A DNA stretch of 50,026 bases from Kocuria varians (GTDB lineage Bacteria; Actinomycetota; Actinomycetes; Actinomycetales; Micrococcaceae), in the NCBI RefSeq assembly GCF_006539885.1, contig NZ_BJNW01000022.1:1-50026 (forward strand). The letters are read 5' to 3'. This document shows, one piece after another, positions 33,899-41,861 of the stretch. Position 1 is the first letter of the stretch. The number at the start of each line of letters is the position of its first letter. The position numbers and the translations under genes were made by a program. The notes under the pieces are model-generated. The model was not told the origin of the DNA and did not search any database. It worked only from the letters and a program-made list of their open reading frames with translations.

Positions 33899-35485
33899 CT
33901 AGGCGTGGGCGGCGTGCGAAGCATGGGGGTTATCCCCACTCTCGCGCTGGGGGTGCTCCCCGCCGTCGCGGTGGTCTCGGTGCGTGTCCTCGGCGCTGTG
34001 CTTGCCGCGACCCTCACCGCCGCGCAGGCCGGCGAAGCGGTCATAGAGCCAGCCGCCCAGCACACCCACGAGGAGCGCGACCACCAGCATCACGAACAGG
34101 CCCACGAGACCGGAGGTCAGACCGGCCTGCGGATCCGCGTCGAAGAACAGGCACGCGCGCATCGAGCTGAAGATGTGGTGCAGCGGCTCGATGGGAGCGA
34201 TCGCCCGGAAGAAGTCCGGCACCGCCTGCAGCGGCACCACGGCACCGGCCGACGGCAGACCCATGAACACCAGGTAGATCAGGCACAGCAGCATGCCCAC
34301 GCTGCCACCCACGGCGATCAGCGCCAGGACGATCGCCGAGACCACGGACATCGCGAGCCACCCCAGCAGGAACACGGCGAGGCCGTGCGGCACGGGCATG
34401 CCCACTGCGGAGGCCACCCACATCATCAGCGCGGAGGCGGGGGCGGCGGCCACCACGAAGGTCAGCCACTTCATGAGGAAGCCCACCGGGCGGGGCAGGA
34501 CGGCGCGGGTGTAGTCCTTGAAGACCGGCCCCATCTCGAACGGGGCCATGCCCATGCGGCCGTCCATCAGCAGGTTCAGCGCCACGGAGCCGGAGAAGCC
34601 GACCACGAGCAGCAGGATCGAGTAGTAGAAGGCGCTCATGCCGAGCGCTGTGCCCTCTTGCAGCTCCTTGTACGGCTCGGAAACCATCTGCACGGGATCC
34701 GCGAGGGTTTCCTTGGCCACCGAGCTGACGGTCGGGGAGAGCTCCTTGGCGATCTGCTCGACCCAACCCGCCTGCGCCTGCTGGACCTGCTGCGCGAACT
34801 GCTGCACAGCGGGCCCACCCTGCGCCGCGGAGCGCGAGAGCTGCTGCTGCTGAGCCTGCTGGCTCTCCTGCAGCTGCTGGAGCACCTTGTCGTAGGCCTG
34901 CTTCTCAGCGGGGCCGATGGAGGCGGTGAGCTGCTCGCCCACCTTTTTGCTGGCCTGCCGCACACCGGGCTCGACGGCGCTCGTGGCCAGACGAGTGCCC
35001 AGCGAGCCGGCCTGCGGGTCCGTGTAGACCTTGACCTCCGGTCGCGCGGCGTTGCCGGAGGTCAGGGAGCCCTCCACGAGGCTCACGGTGTCCTCGGAGA
35101 AGCTGTCCGGGATCAGCACCGCGGCGTAGAGCTCCCCGCGGTCCAGCTGCTCGGTGGCCTCGTCCCAGGTGAGCTGGCGCAGGTCGATCTTGTCGTCCTC
35201 GGCGGCCTTGTCCGCGAACTCCTTCACGAGGTCCGTGCCGAGGTTCTGCTCCTTGACGCTCCCGTCCGTCTGCGCGACCTTCGCCCCCTTGTCCTGGTTG
35301 ATGACGGCAATGGGGAAGTCCTTGAAGTGCTTGTCGGGGCTCGACAGGCCACCCAGGTACAGCGCGGTTCCGATCACCCCCACCGCGATGATGGCCAGCA
35401 TGGGAAGCAGCCAGAAGAGAGGGCGTGAAAAGGGGTCGCCGAGCCGGGCCCGGAGGCCGTGGGCGGGTGCGTGCTTGAGTGACAC
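33899..35485 (-). CDS. YhgE/Pip family membrane protein (ABC-2-like permease fold)
   Basis: 528 aa from a GTG at 35485 with AGGAGAACC upstream. The YhgE/Pip N-terminal domain: one helix (PLFWLLPMLAIIAVGVIGTA), then an extracellular region with FPIAVINQDKGAKVAQ and a Gln-rich coiled stretch (LQQLQESQQAQQQQLSRSAA). Five C-terminal helices form an ABC-2 membrane-type domain. Related proteins include phage-infection protein Pip and MmpL-like or ESX-associated exporters; the substrate is unknown. The C-terminal tail is His/Asp/Arg-rich (TGDNPHASHAAHA-like). A divergent TetR gene with a shared operator suggests inducible export, as for many efflux systems. Confidence 0.85.
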   Translation of the reverse strand: MSLKHAPAHGLRARLGDPFSRPLFWLLPMLAIIAVGVIGTALYLGGLSSPDKHFKDFPIAVINQDKGAKVAQTDGSVKEQNLGTDLVKEFADKAAEDDKIDLRQLTWDEATEQLDRGELYAAVLIPDSFSEDTVSLVEGSLTSGNAARPEVKVYTDPQAGSLGTRLATSAVEPGVRQASKKVGEQLTASIGPAEKQAYDKVLQQLQESQQAQQQQLSRSAAQGGPAVQQFAQQVQQAQAGWVEQIAKELSPTVSSVAKETLADPVQMVSEPYKELQEGTALGMSAFYYSILLLVVGFSGSVALNLLMDGRMGMAPFEMGPVFKDYTRAVLPRPVGFLMKWLTFVVAAAPASALMMWVASAVGMPVPHGLAVFLLGWLAMSVVSAIVLALIAVGGSVGMLLCLIYLVFMGLPSAGAVVPLQAVPDFFRAIAPIEPLHHIFSSMRACLFFDADPQAGLTSGLVGLFVMLVVALLVGVLGGWLYDRFAGLRGGEGRGKHSAEDTHRDHRDGGEHPQRESGDNPHASHAAHA

Positions 35486-35536
35486 AGGGTTCTCCTGACA
35501 GCGAGGAATGCACGAATGTATTGAAGTCTGGAAACA

Positions 35537-35554
35537 CGATACACTCATGTATCG
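35537..35554. promoter_or_regulatory. TetR-type operator between YhgE/Pip gene and its divergent regulator
   Basis: CGATACACTCATGTATCG: perfect 7-bp arms around CTCA. A further half site TGTATTGAA lies at 35517-35525. Both are AT-rich words in a 96-bp GC-rich divergent spacer between the two genes. Confidence 0.65.
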
Positions 35555-35581
35555 AACAGTCGCGACGAGGACGTTGGATCC

Positions 35582-36277
35582 GTGAGCAATCAGACACCAG
35601 CAGAACACGCACAGGCCACCCGGGTCGAGGGGGCCCCGCCCCCGCTCACCGCTGACAACGCACCGCAGCCCGTACCGGGGGACCGCCGCTCACGCTCCGC
35701 AACCCGCCTCAAACTGATTCGCACGGCCCCCGCAGTCTTCGCCGAGCAGGGCGTGGAGGGTGCCTCAGTGAGCGACCTCTGCGCCGCGGCCGGTTTCACC
35801 CGGGGTGCCTTCTACTCCAACTTCGAGACCAAGCACGAGCTCGCGGTCGCCGCGTTCGACGACCTCGCGACGCAGCTCGTGGAGACCCTGGACTCCGAGC
35901 TGGACCAGTGGCTGAACTCCGGACTGGACGTGGCGGACGTGGTCACGCGCATCATCGAGGGTGTCACGGACAGCGTGGCCAACGTGCAGCAGCAGGCCCT
36001 GCGCGTGGAGCTGTTCCTCGCGGCGTTCCGGTCCCCCGTGACCCGCACGGCCATCGCCCCCATCCGCGAGCGCATCTACGAGGCCATCGAGCACGCCCTG
36101 CGACGCGTGGCCGAGAGCCAGCACCTGAAGTTCGTGGTGCCCGCCGGGGAGATGGCACGGATCCTCGTGACGAGCTACTCCGGGCAGCTCACGGACCAGA
36201 TGGCCATGGGCGGCGCCGGGCACGGTCCCCACCACACCATCCCCACGATCTGGCTCGCCTTCACCCGGCCCGCCTGA
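35582..36277 (+). CDS. TetR-family transcriptional regulator
   Basis: 231 aa from the GTG at 35582 with GAGG upstream. The first 35 residues are disordered. The TetR helix-turn-helix is ASVSDLCAAAGFTRGAFYSN followed by FETKHELAVAAFDDL. The rest is a helical ligand domain. It is divergent from the YhgE/Pip exporter-like gene and the intergenic dyad CGATACA-N4-TGTATCG is its likely site, so it probably represses that gene and itself until a ligand binds. Confidence 0.87.
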   Translation: MSNQTPAEHAQATRVEGAPPPLTADNAPQPVPGDRRSRSATRLKLIRTAPAVFAEQGVEGASVSDLCAAAGFTRGAFYSNFETKHELAVAAFDDLATQLVETLDSELDQWLNSGLDVADVVTRIIEGVTDSVANVQQQALRVELFLAAFRSPVTRTAIAPIRERIYEAIEHALRRVAESQHLKFVVPAGEMARILVTSYSGQLTDQMAMGGAGHGPHHTIPTIWLAFTRPA

Positions 36278-36301
36278 GGGCTCCCGCGGGGACGACGACG
36301 C

Positions 36302-36340
36302 CGCGCGGCCGACGCGGCCGCGCGGCCGACGCGGCCGCGC
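36302..36340. repeat. Tandem 17-bp repeat, 2.3 copies
   Basis: The unit CGCGCGGCCGACGCGGC occurs at 36302-36318 and 36319-36335, with five more bases following. It lies 24 bp after the TetR stop and directly abuts a copy of the GACGACGCCGCG word (36294-36305). It may act as a terminator or be simple slippage. Confidence 0.6.
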
Positions 36341-36407
36341 CCGGTGCCGCCACGGGCGGGGCGACGCCGTGGCGCACTCACCCGGCCGTACGGCGTCGAG
36401 CCAGGAT

Positions 36408-37070
36408 TCAGACCACGGAGGGCAGGACGAAGAGCATTGTCAGAGACCAGATCAGGTGCGCCACGACGCACGGCAGCAGCGAGCGCGTGCGTTCCCGCAA
36501 CCAGCCCACGAGCGCCCCGAGGGCCGCGGCGGCCAGCGCAAGCAGCGGGATCCCGGCGAGCGAGGTCACGAGCGTGTAGGCCACGGTGGTCACCAGGATC
36601 CGGCGTCCGCGCGGCAGCACCCGCCACAGCGCCCCGCGGTAGTAGGTCTCCTCGGCGACGCCGTTGACCGCGGTGGTCAGAGCGACCATGCCGAGTCCGC
36701 CCACCCGCGCGTGGTCGAGCAGCTCGTGCACCGGTCCTGCAAGTGCCGGGACGAAGCGCACCATGAACCCGCCCGCCACGAACAGCACGGCGAGCGCGAG
36801 ACCCCCGAGAACGGCGTCACGGACACCCCGGGGCGTCACCCGCCACGGGAGGCGTTCGCCCGTCATGCGCACCGCCACGGAGCTCCCCGCAATGTATACG
36901 CCGGCGAGCATGAACGTGGCGGGGTAGAACCACGGGTCACCCGCGGGGATCCGCAGAGACCAGGCGAGGCACATCGCGGCCACGACGCCCGTGGCAGCCA
37001 CGGCCCACGCGGTGCGCCTGCGGGTGGCCGCAGTGGTGTCCCCGTAGGGACTGAGGCGGTGATCCGTCAC
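36408..37070 (-). CDS. CPBP-family intramembrane glutamic endopeptidase
   Basis: 220 aa from a GTG at 37070 with AAGGAG five bases upstream. About seven hydrophobic segments. The CPBP (CAAX protease and bacteriocin-processing) signature is present: GVAEETYYRGALWR with the paired glutamates and Arg, and a C-terminal VAHLIWSLTM supplying the histidine. Membrane protease or scaffold; the substrate is unknown. It follows the NAD-binding/TspO fusion gene on the same strand, separated by a possible hairpin. Confidence 0.82.
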   Translation of the reverse strand: MTDHRLSPYGDTTAATRRRTAWAVAATGVVAAMCLAWSLRIPAGDPWFYPATFMLAGVYIAGSSVAVRMTGERLPWRVTPRGVRDAVLGGLALAVLFVAGGFMVRFVPALAGPVHELLDHARVGGLGMVALTTAVNGVAEETYYRGALWRVLPRGRRILVTTVAYTLVTSLAGIPLLALAAAALGALVGWLRERTRSLLPCVVAHLIWSLTMLFVLPSVV

Positions 37071-37085
37071 GGAACTCCTTTCCAT

Positions 37086-37105
37086 CCGGCGGCAGAGCCC
37101 GCCGG
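37086..37105 (-). terminator. Small hairpin between TspO-fusion gene and CPBP gene
   Basis: Arms CCGGCGG (37086-37092) and CCGCCGG (37099-37105) with a 6-base loop, 52 bp after the stop at 37157. It could attenuate transcription into the CPBP gene. Confidence 0.4.
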
Positions 37106-37156
37106 GAACGCCCTCACCGCGCCACTGCCGGGTGGGACGGTGAGGTGACCTCGGTG

Positions 37157-38614
37157 TCAGCGACGGCGGGGGTTGATGGCCCGGATGGTGGTGCTCAGCA
37201 CGGACGCGAAACCCGTCCAGGCCGCGTAGGGGCTCAGCACCACACCCTTCTCCGGGGAGACCTTGGCAGTGCGCCGGACGAGGTCCGCACTGCTCGCCGC
37301 GAGCAGGACGGACTCCACGGACGCCGCTGTGAGCCGCTTGCGGTCGAAGAACAGGACGCTCCAGCCGGCGTTGAGCACCAGGTTCACGCCGAGCGCCGCA
37401 ATGTAGGCCCTCTTCTCCCGGGTTCGCCCCTGCTCCCCGAGATCTGCGATGGACAGGGAGCCCACCGCGGCGATGTCCGCGTAGAGCGCGGTCCACGCCA
37501 CGGGGAACAACCACGCGGGCGGCTGGAACGCGGGTTTGCGAAGGCTCTTGTACCACCGGGTGTCCGGCGCGCTCGCGACCGAGCCCACGACGGCCGTCGT
37601 GGCCACTGCCGCAGAGGTCCCGAGCACCACACGCCACCACCGGTGGGTGTCCACGTGCGCGACAGCGGATCGCGCCGCCTCCGCGAAGGACGTGTGGCCG
37701 CCCTCGGGGGCACCGATGTAGTCGTCCAGGTCCCGCTCGTGCATGACCGTGTCGTGCTGCAGGCTCCCGATCAGCGGACGCGCCAGTTTGGAGCTCACGG
37801 GAGTGACCAGCCCGATCCACCGGGCCGCAAGCGATGCCGTGGTCACGGGAGCGGTGAGCATGAACCGCCGCCCCTTGCCCACGGCCCGCGCGTACTGGTC
37901 CAGCATCTCCGCGTACTCGATGGCCTCCGGGCCACCGACGTCGAACGTGCGGTTCACGTCCTGCGGCAGGTCAGCTGCACCCACCAGGTAGTGCACGACG
38001 TCCCTGACCGCGATCGGCTGGATGCGGTTGCGCACCCACTGCGGTGCGACGGCGCCGGGCAGCCGCTCCGAGAGGTGGCGGATCATGGTGAAGGAGGAGG
38101 AGCCGTCCCCGATCACCACGCCGGTCTGCAGCGCTGCCGTGGGCACGCCCGAGTCCATAAGGGCACGCCCCACCTCCACGCGGGACCGCAGGTGGTCGGA
38201 GAGGTCCTCGACCGCCTCGTCCTGCGGGTGCAGTCCGCCCAGGTACACGATGCGGCCGACACGAGCTTCACGGGCCGCGTGCCCGAAGGTCTCGGCCATC
38301 TCGACCTCCTCGCGCACGAAGTCCGAGGAGTCACCCATGGAGTGCAGCAGGTACCAGGCGACGTCCACGCCCTCCAGAGCCTCGGCGACGTCCTCGGCGG
38401 AGGAGGCATCCCCCTCGACCACCTCGGCCTGTCCGGGCCCTGCGGATTCGCTGGGGCCGACGACGGCGTTCCCCCACTCGAGCCCGCGCACCTTCTCCGC
38501 GCTGCGACTGAGCAGGCGCACCCGCCACCCGCGCCGCAGCAGCTCCTGGGCCACCTGGCCCCCGATGTAACCCGTGGCCCCCGTGACCAGTGCCAGCTGT
38601 GCGTTCTCCGTCAT
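37157..38614 (-). CDS. NAD(P)-binding reductase fused to a TspO/MBR membrane domain
   Basis: 485 aa from the ATG at 38614. The N-terminal Rossmann domain (about residues 1-300) has VTGATGYIGGQVAQELLRRG and continues as an atypical SDR/NmrA-type protein with GRIVYLGGLHP, ALQTGVVIGDGSSSF and NRTFDVGGPEAIEYAEM. From about residue 330 comes a TspO-type domain with five helices: WYKSLRKPAFQPPAWLFPVA, WTALYADIAA and LNAGWSVLFFDRKRL. TspO proteins bind tetrapyrroles and modulate oxidative stress. The fusion suggests NAD(P)H-dependent chemistry next to membrane-held porphyrin or lipid (inference). The ribosome site (AGGAAG) is rather far from the ATG. Confidence 0.85.
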   Translation of the reverse strand: MTENAQLALVTGATGYIGGQVAQELLRRGWRVRLLSRSAEKVRGLEWGNAVVGPSESAGPGQAEVVEGDASSAEDVAEALEGVDVAWYLLHSMGDSSDFVREEVEMAETFGHAAREARVGRIVYLGGLHPQDEAVEDLSDHLRSRVEVGRALMDSGVPTAALQTGVVIGDGSSSFTMIRHLSERLPGAVAPQWVRNRIQPIAVRDVVHYLVGAADLPQDVNRTFDVGGPEAIEYAEMLDQYARAVGKGRRFMLTAPVTTASLAARWIGLVTPVSSKLARPLIGSLQHDTVMHERDLDDYIGAPEGGHTSFAEAARSAVAHVDTHRWWRVVLGTSAAVATTAVVGSVASAPDTRWYKSLRKPAFQPPAWLFPVAWTALYADIAAVGSLSIADLGEQGRTREKRAYIAALGVNLVLNAGWSVLFFDRKRLTAASVESVLLAASSADLVRRTAKVSPEKGVVLSPYAAWTGFASVLSTTIRAINPRRR

Positions 38615-38846
38615 GATGTGGTGCCGCGCTTCCTGTGACGTCCCCGCACCGTGTGCCGGGGTCCCGAACCGTTCGAGGCCCTGCCAGTATGTCAGCCCAC
38701 TGAGCATTCCGCAGGGGCGGGCGAGCTGCAGCCCGGCTCAGCCGGTCCGCCCGGGGGCCGGTGGCTCCACGGCGCCGCAGACGGCTCGACGACGCCGCGG
38801 CACGCGGGCGCCGTCGTGCCGTCGCATACCAGGCTGGGCGCCCGCC

Positions 38847-39302
38847 TCAACCGCGCGCGTCCACGTCCTCGAAGATGAGGAAGGTCTGGGTGTCCACGAC
38901 CTCGGGCATGGGCTGGATGCGGTCGAAGATCACGTCCCGCAGCTCTGCGTTGCCCCGGGCCCGCACGAGCAGCATGACGTCGAAGGTTCCGCCCACGAGC
39001 GCGATGTGCTGCACCTGGGGGATCTCGCGCAGCTTGGCCTCGAGCGTGCGCCACGTGTTCTGCCGCAGCCTCAGGGTGACGTACGCGGAGGCCTCGAGTC
39101 CGGCGCGGGCCGGATCGATCACGGCGGTGTAGCGCAGGATCACGCCCTGCTCGTGGAGCCGCCGGATGCGCTCGTAGGCGTGCGCACGGGAGATGTGGAC
39201 CGTGGCCGCGAGCGCCGTGACGGACTGGCGGGCGTCCCTGGTGAGCTCCGCCAAGATGCGCCGGTCGGTCTCGTCCAGCACGGGACGCTTCTGTTCCGCC
39301 AC
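38847..39302 (-). CDS. Lrp/AsnC-family regulator, probable BkdR
   Basis: 151 aa from a GTG at 39302 with GAGGAG seven bases upstream. N-terminal AsnC helix-turn-helix: VLDETDRRILAELTRDARQS then LAATVHISRAHAYERIRRLH. The C-terminal RAM domain, AYVTLRLRQNTWRTLEAKLR through VGGTFDVMLLVRARGNAELR, senses amino acids. It is divergent from the branched-chain oxo-acid dehydrogenase operon. Lrp-type BkdR proteins control such operons in pseudomonads and actinobacteria, so regulation by Leu, Ile or Val is likely. Confidence 0.87.
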   Translation of the reverse strand: MAEQKRPVLDETDRRILAELTRDARQSVTALAATVHISRAHAYERIRRLHEQGVILRYTAVIDPARAGLEASAYVTLRLRQNTWRTLEAKLREIPQVQHIALVGGTFDVMLLVRARGNAELRDVIFDRIQPMPEVVDTQTFLIFEDVDARG

Positions 39303-39398
39303 GGGGTGACTCCTCTCCTTGGTGAGCCTCTGGTCAGCCCTCCACCGGCCCTCCGAGGACAGCACGTGGGCCCGCGCCGACCGCAGCGCTCAACCCCT

Positions 39399-39452
39399 CA
39401 ATGTGATGCACCAGACAAAGCAGCATGATGTGGCTCACTCTGAATCACATTG
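39399..39452. promoter_or_regulatory. Divergent lrp-bkd control region with 9-bp inverted repeat
   Basis: CAATGTGAT (39399-39407) and ATCACATTG (39444-39452) are exact inverted copies 36 bp apart, with GCATGATGTGG between them. They lie in the locally AT-richer centre of the 346-bp spacer 39303-39648 and are candidate Lrp sites. Nothing coding is visible in that spacer. CATACT near 39529-39534 could be a -10 for the bkd operon. Confidence 0.5.
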
Positions 39453-39648
39453 TCCACGATCCTCACCAGGATGCACATTCCGTCCACAGTTCCCCCCGGA
39501 CGTGGAGACGGAGCGCGACGACTGCTCATACTGACCGGACGACGCGTCTGAAGCGGTCCCGGTCCCACGGCGCTGCCCCGCGCCCCGGGATGCCCGGCAT
39601 CCACGGCGGACGCCACCGAGTTCCACCCACAGAAGAAAGGGACGCCCC

Positions 39649-40848
39649 ATGAGCGAGCCCACCCCCACCGGCGAGTCCGCCGCCCGGGAGAAGTCCTCAC
39701 CCGTGAACCCTGCGGTGGAGGCCTCCAAGAACTTCGGGATCACCCCCGAGCAGTACATGCTGCCCGCGAGCTCCGAGATCCGGCTGCTGAACCCGGACGG
39801 CACCGCCGTGCCGAAGTCGGAGCAGGGCCAGGAGCCCGGTCACGAGTACCCCATGCCGGACGACGCCCGCCTGCTGGACGCCTACGAGAAGCTCGTGGTG
39901 GGCCGGCGCATCAATGACCAGAACATGGCGCTCGTGCGGCAGGGCCGCATGGCCGTGTACCCCTCGAGCCACGGCCAGGAGGCCTGCCAGGTGGCGGCCG
40001 CCCTGTGCCTCGAGGACGACGACTGGCTGTTCCCCACCTACCGCGACTCCGTGGCCGTGATGTCCCGCGGGGTGGACCCGCTCGAGGTCATGAGCACCTA
40101 CCGCGGAGACTGGCACGGCGGCTACGACCCCAAGAAGTACAAGGTCTCCGTCCAGGCCACCCCGCTGACCACCCAGCTGCTGCACGCCGTGGGCGTCGCC
40201 CACGCCGCGAAGCTGCGCGGGGAGAACACGGTGACGCTGGCCATGTGCGGTGACGGGGCGACGTCGGAGGGGGACTTCCACGAGGCCCTGAACTTCGCGG
40301 CCGTGTTCCAGCTTCCCGTGCTGTTCCTGGTGCAGAACAACGGCTATGCGATCTCCGTGCCACTGTCCTCGCAGACCCGCGCGCCGTCGCTGGCCCACAA
40401 GGGCGTGGGCTACGGCATGGCGAGCGAACGCGTGGACGGCAACGACCTCGCGGCACTGCTCTCCGTGCTGGGCCGCGGCATCGAGCTGTGCCGCCAGGGC
40501 GGCGGCCCCCTGCTCGTGGAGGCCATGACGTATCGCATGCAGGCGCACACCAACGCGGACGACGACACCCGCTACCGCGAGCGGGACGAGGTCAGCGAGT
40601 GGGTGGCCAAGGACCCGATCACCCGCATGCAGCGCTACCTCACGGACCAGGGCGCGCTGGACGACGACGCCTCCGAGCGGATCTCAGACCACGCCGAGGC
40701 CATGGCCAAGCGGCTGCGCGAGGCCATGGCGGACAAGCCCGAGCTGGACCCGCAGGACCTCTTCCGCTTCGTGTTCCACGAGCCCACCCCCCAGCTGCGC
40801 GAACAGGGTGCGCGGCTGGCCGACGAACTCTCCCGAGAGGAGGCGTGA
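39649..40848 (+). CDS. bkdA: Branched-chain 2-oxo acid dehydrogenase E1 component, alpha subunit
   Basis: 399 aa from the ATG at 39649 with AAAGGGA upstream. The thiamine-diphosphate motif GDGATSEGDFHEALNFAAVF...VQNN is complete, the substrate region has YPSSHGQEACQVAAAL and FPTYRDSVAVMSRG, and the loop YRMQAHTNADDDTRYR carries the regulatory/active loop. It decarboxylates 2-oxo acids with E1-beta. Pyruvate dehydrogenase of the E1-alpha/beta type is the alternative. The Lrp neighbour and overall motif pattern favour branched-chain substrates, needed for branched fatty-acid primers. The stop overlaps the E1-beta start (TGATG). Confidence 0.85.
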   Translation: MSEPTPTGESAAREKSSPVNPAVEASKNFGITPEQYMLPASSEIRLLNPDGTAVPKSEQGQEPGHEYPMPDDARLLDAYEKLVVGRRINDQNMALVRQGRMAVYPSSHGQEACQVAAALCLEDDDWLFPTYRDSVAVMSRGVDPLEVMSTYRGDWHGGYDPKKYKVSVQATPLTTQLLHAVGVAHAAKLRGENTVTLAMCGDGATSEGDFHEALNFAAVFQLPVLFLVQNNGYAISVPLSSQTRAPSLAHKGVGYGMASERVDGNDLAALLSVLGRGIELCRQGGGPLLVEAMTYRMQAHTNADDDTRYRERDEVSEWVAKDPITRMQRYLTDQGALDDDASERISDHAEAMAKRLREAMADKPELDPQDLFRFVFHEPTPQLREQGARLADELSREEA

Positions 40849-41858
40849 TGAGCGTCTCGAAAGTCAGTTTTGCCAAGGCGCTGAACACCGCGCTCGCGGA
40901 CGCCATGAAGGCCTCCCCGGAGGTCGTGGTCTTCGGCGAGGACGTGGGCACGCTGGGCGGCGTCTTCCGCATCACGGACGGGCTGACCGCCCGCTTCGGC
41001 CGTGAGCGCTGCTTCGACACCCCGCTCGCGGAGTCCGGGATCATCGGCACCGCCGTGGGCATGGCCATGAACGGCATGCGCCCGGTGGCGGAGATGCAGT
41101 TCGACGCGTTCGCCTACCCGGCGTTCGAGCAGGTGGCCTCGCACGTGGCCAAGATGCACAACCGCACGCGCGGCAGGCTCACGATGCCCCTGGTCATCCG
41201 CATCCCCTACGGCGGCGGTGTGGGCGGCGTGGAGCACCACTGCGACTCCTCCGAGTCCTACTACGCGCACACCCCCGGGCTGAAGGTCTTCACCCCGGCC
41301 TCCGTGCGGGACGCGTACGTGATGCTGCGCGAGGCGATCGACTCGCCGGACCCCGTGGTGTTCTTCGAGCCCAAGCGGCTGTACTGGTCCACCGCCCAGG
41401 TGGACCTGGACGAGCTGCGCGAGCAGTACGAGAACGGGAGCCTGCCCACCCGGGAGGGCCACGCCGTCGTCGCCCGCGAGGGCACGGACGCCACCCTCAT
41501 CAGCTACGGCCCGTCCGTCCCGGTGTGCCTCGCCGCGGCCGAGGAGGCCGCGCAGGACGGGATGTCCGTGGAGGTCGTGGACCTCGGTTCCGTGGTCCCT
41601 TACGACGACGAGACCGTGGCGGCGTCCGTGCGCAAGACCGGGCGCGCCGTCGTCGTCGCCGAGGCCCAGGGCTTCGCGTCCGTGGCCTCGGAGATCGCCG
41701 CGCGCACCCAGGAACGCTGCTTCCACTCGCTCGCCGCGCCGGTGCTGCGAGCCACGGGGTTCGACATCCCCTACCCCTCTCCGTCCTTCGAGCACCACCA
41801 CATCCCGAGTTCCGAGCGCATCCTGGACGCGCTGGACGACCTGCAGTGGGAGGACTGA
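40848..41858 (+). CDS. bkdB: Branched-chain 2-oxo acid dehydrogenase E1 component, beta subunit
   Basis: 336 aa from the ATG in the TGATG overlap, with AGGAGG upstream. Transketolase-type pyrimidine-binding domain: VVVFGEDVGTLGGVFRITDG, FDTPLAESGIIGTAVGMAMN, RPVAEMQFDAFAYPAFEQV, and IRIPYGGGVGGVEHHCDSSE. The C-terminal transketolase domain has LGSVVPYDDETVAASVRKTG. It forms the alpha2-beta2 E1 with the preceding product. The E2 gene starts 4 bp after its stop. Confidence 0.88.
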   Translation: MSVSKVSFAKALNTALADAMKASPEVVVFGEDVGTLGGVFRITDGLTARFGRERCFDTPLAESGIIGTAVGMAMNGMRPVAEMQFDAFAYPAFEQVASHVAKMHNRTRGRLTMPLVIRIPYGGGVGGVEHHCDSSESYYAHTPGLKVFTPASVRDAYVMLREAIDSPDPVVFFEPKRLYWSTAQVDLDELREQYENGSLPTREGHAVVAREGTDATLISYGPSVPVCLAAAEEAAQDGMSVEVVDLGSVVPYDDETVAASVRKTGRAVVVAEAQGFASVASEIAARTQERCFHSLAAPVLRATGFDIPYPSPSFEHHHIPSSERILDALDDLQWED

Positions 41859-41861
41859 CCC

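Noticed and set aside
36302-36340. Possible CRISPR-like repeat
   Set aside because: Units are directly tandem with no spacers, only 17 bp, and there are no cas genes in the window.
38615-38846. Possible gene in the gap before the Lrp gene
   Set aside because: Only short Arg/Pro-rich frames without starts; the gap holds a copy of the 13-bp word and GC-rich dyads.
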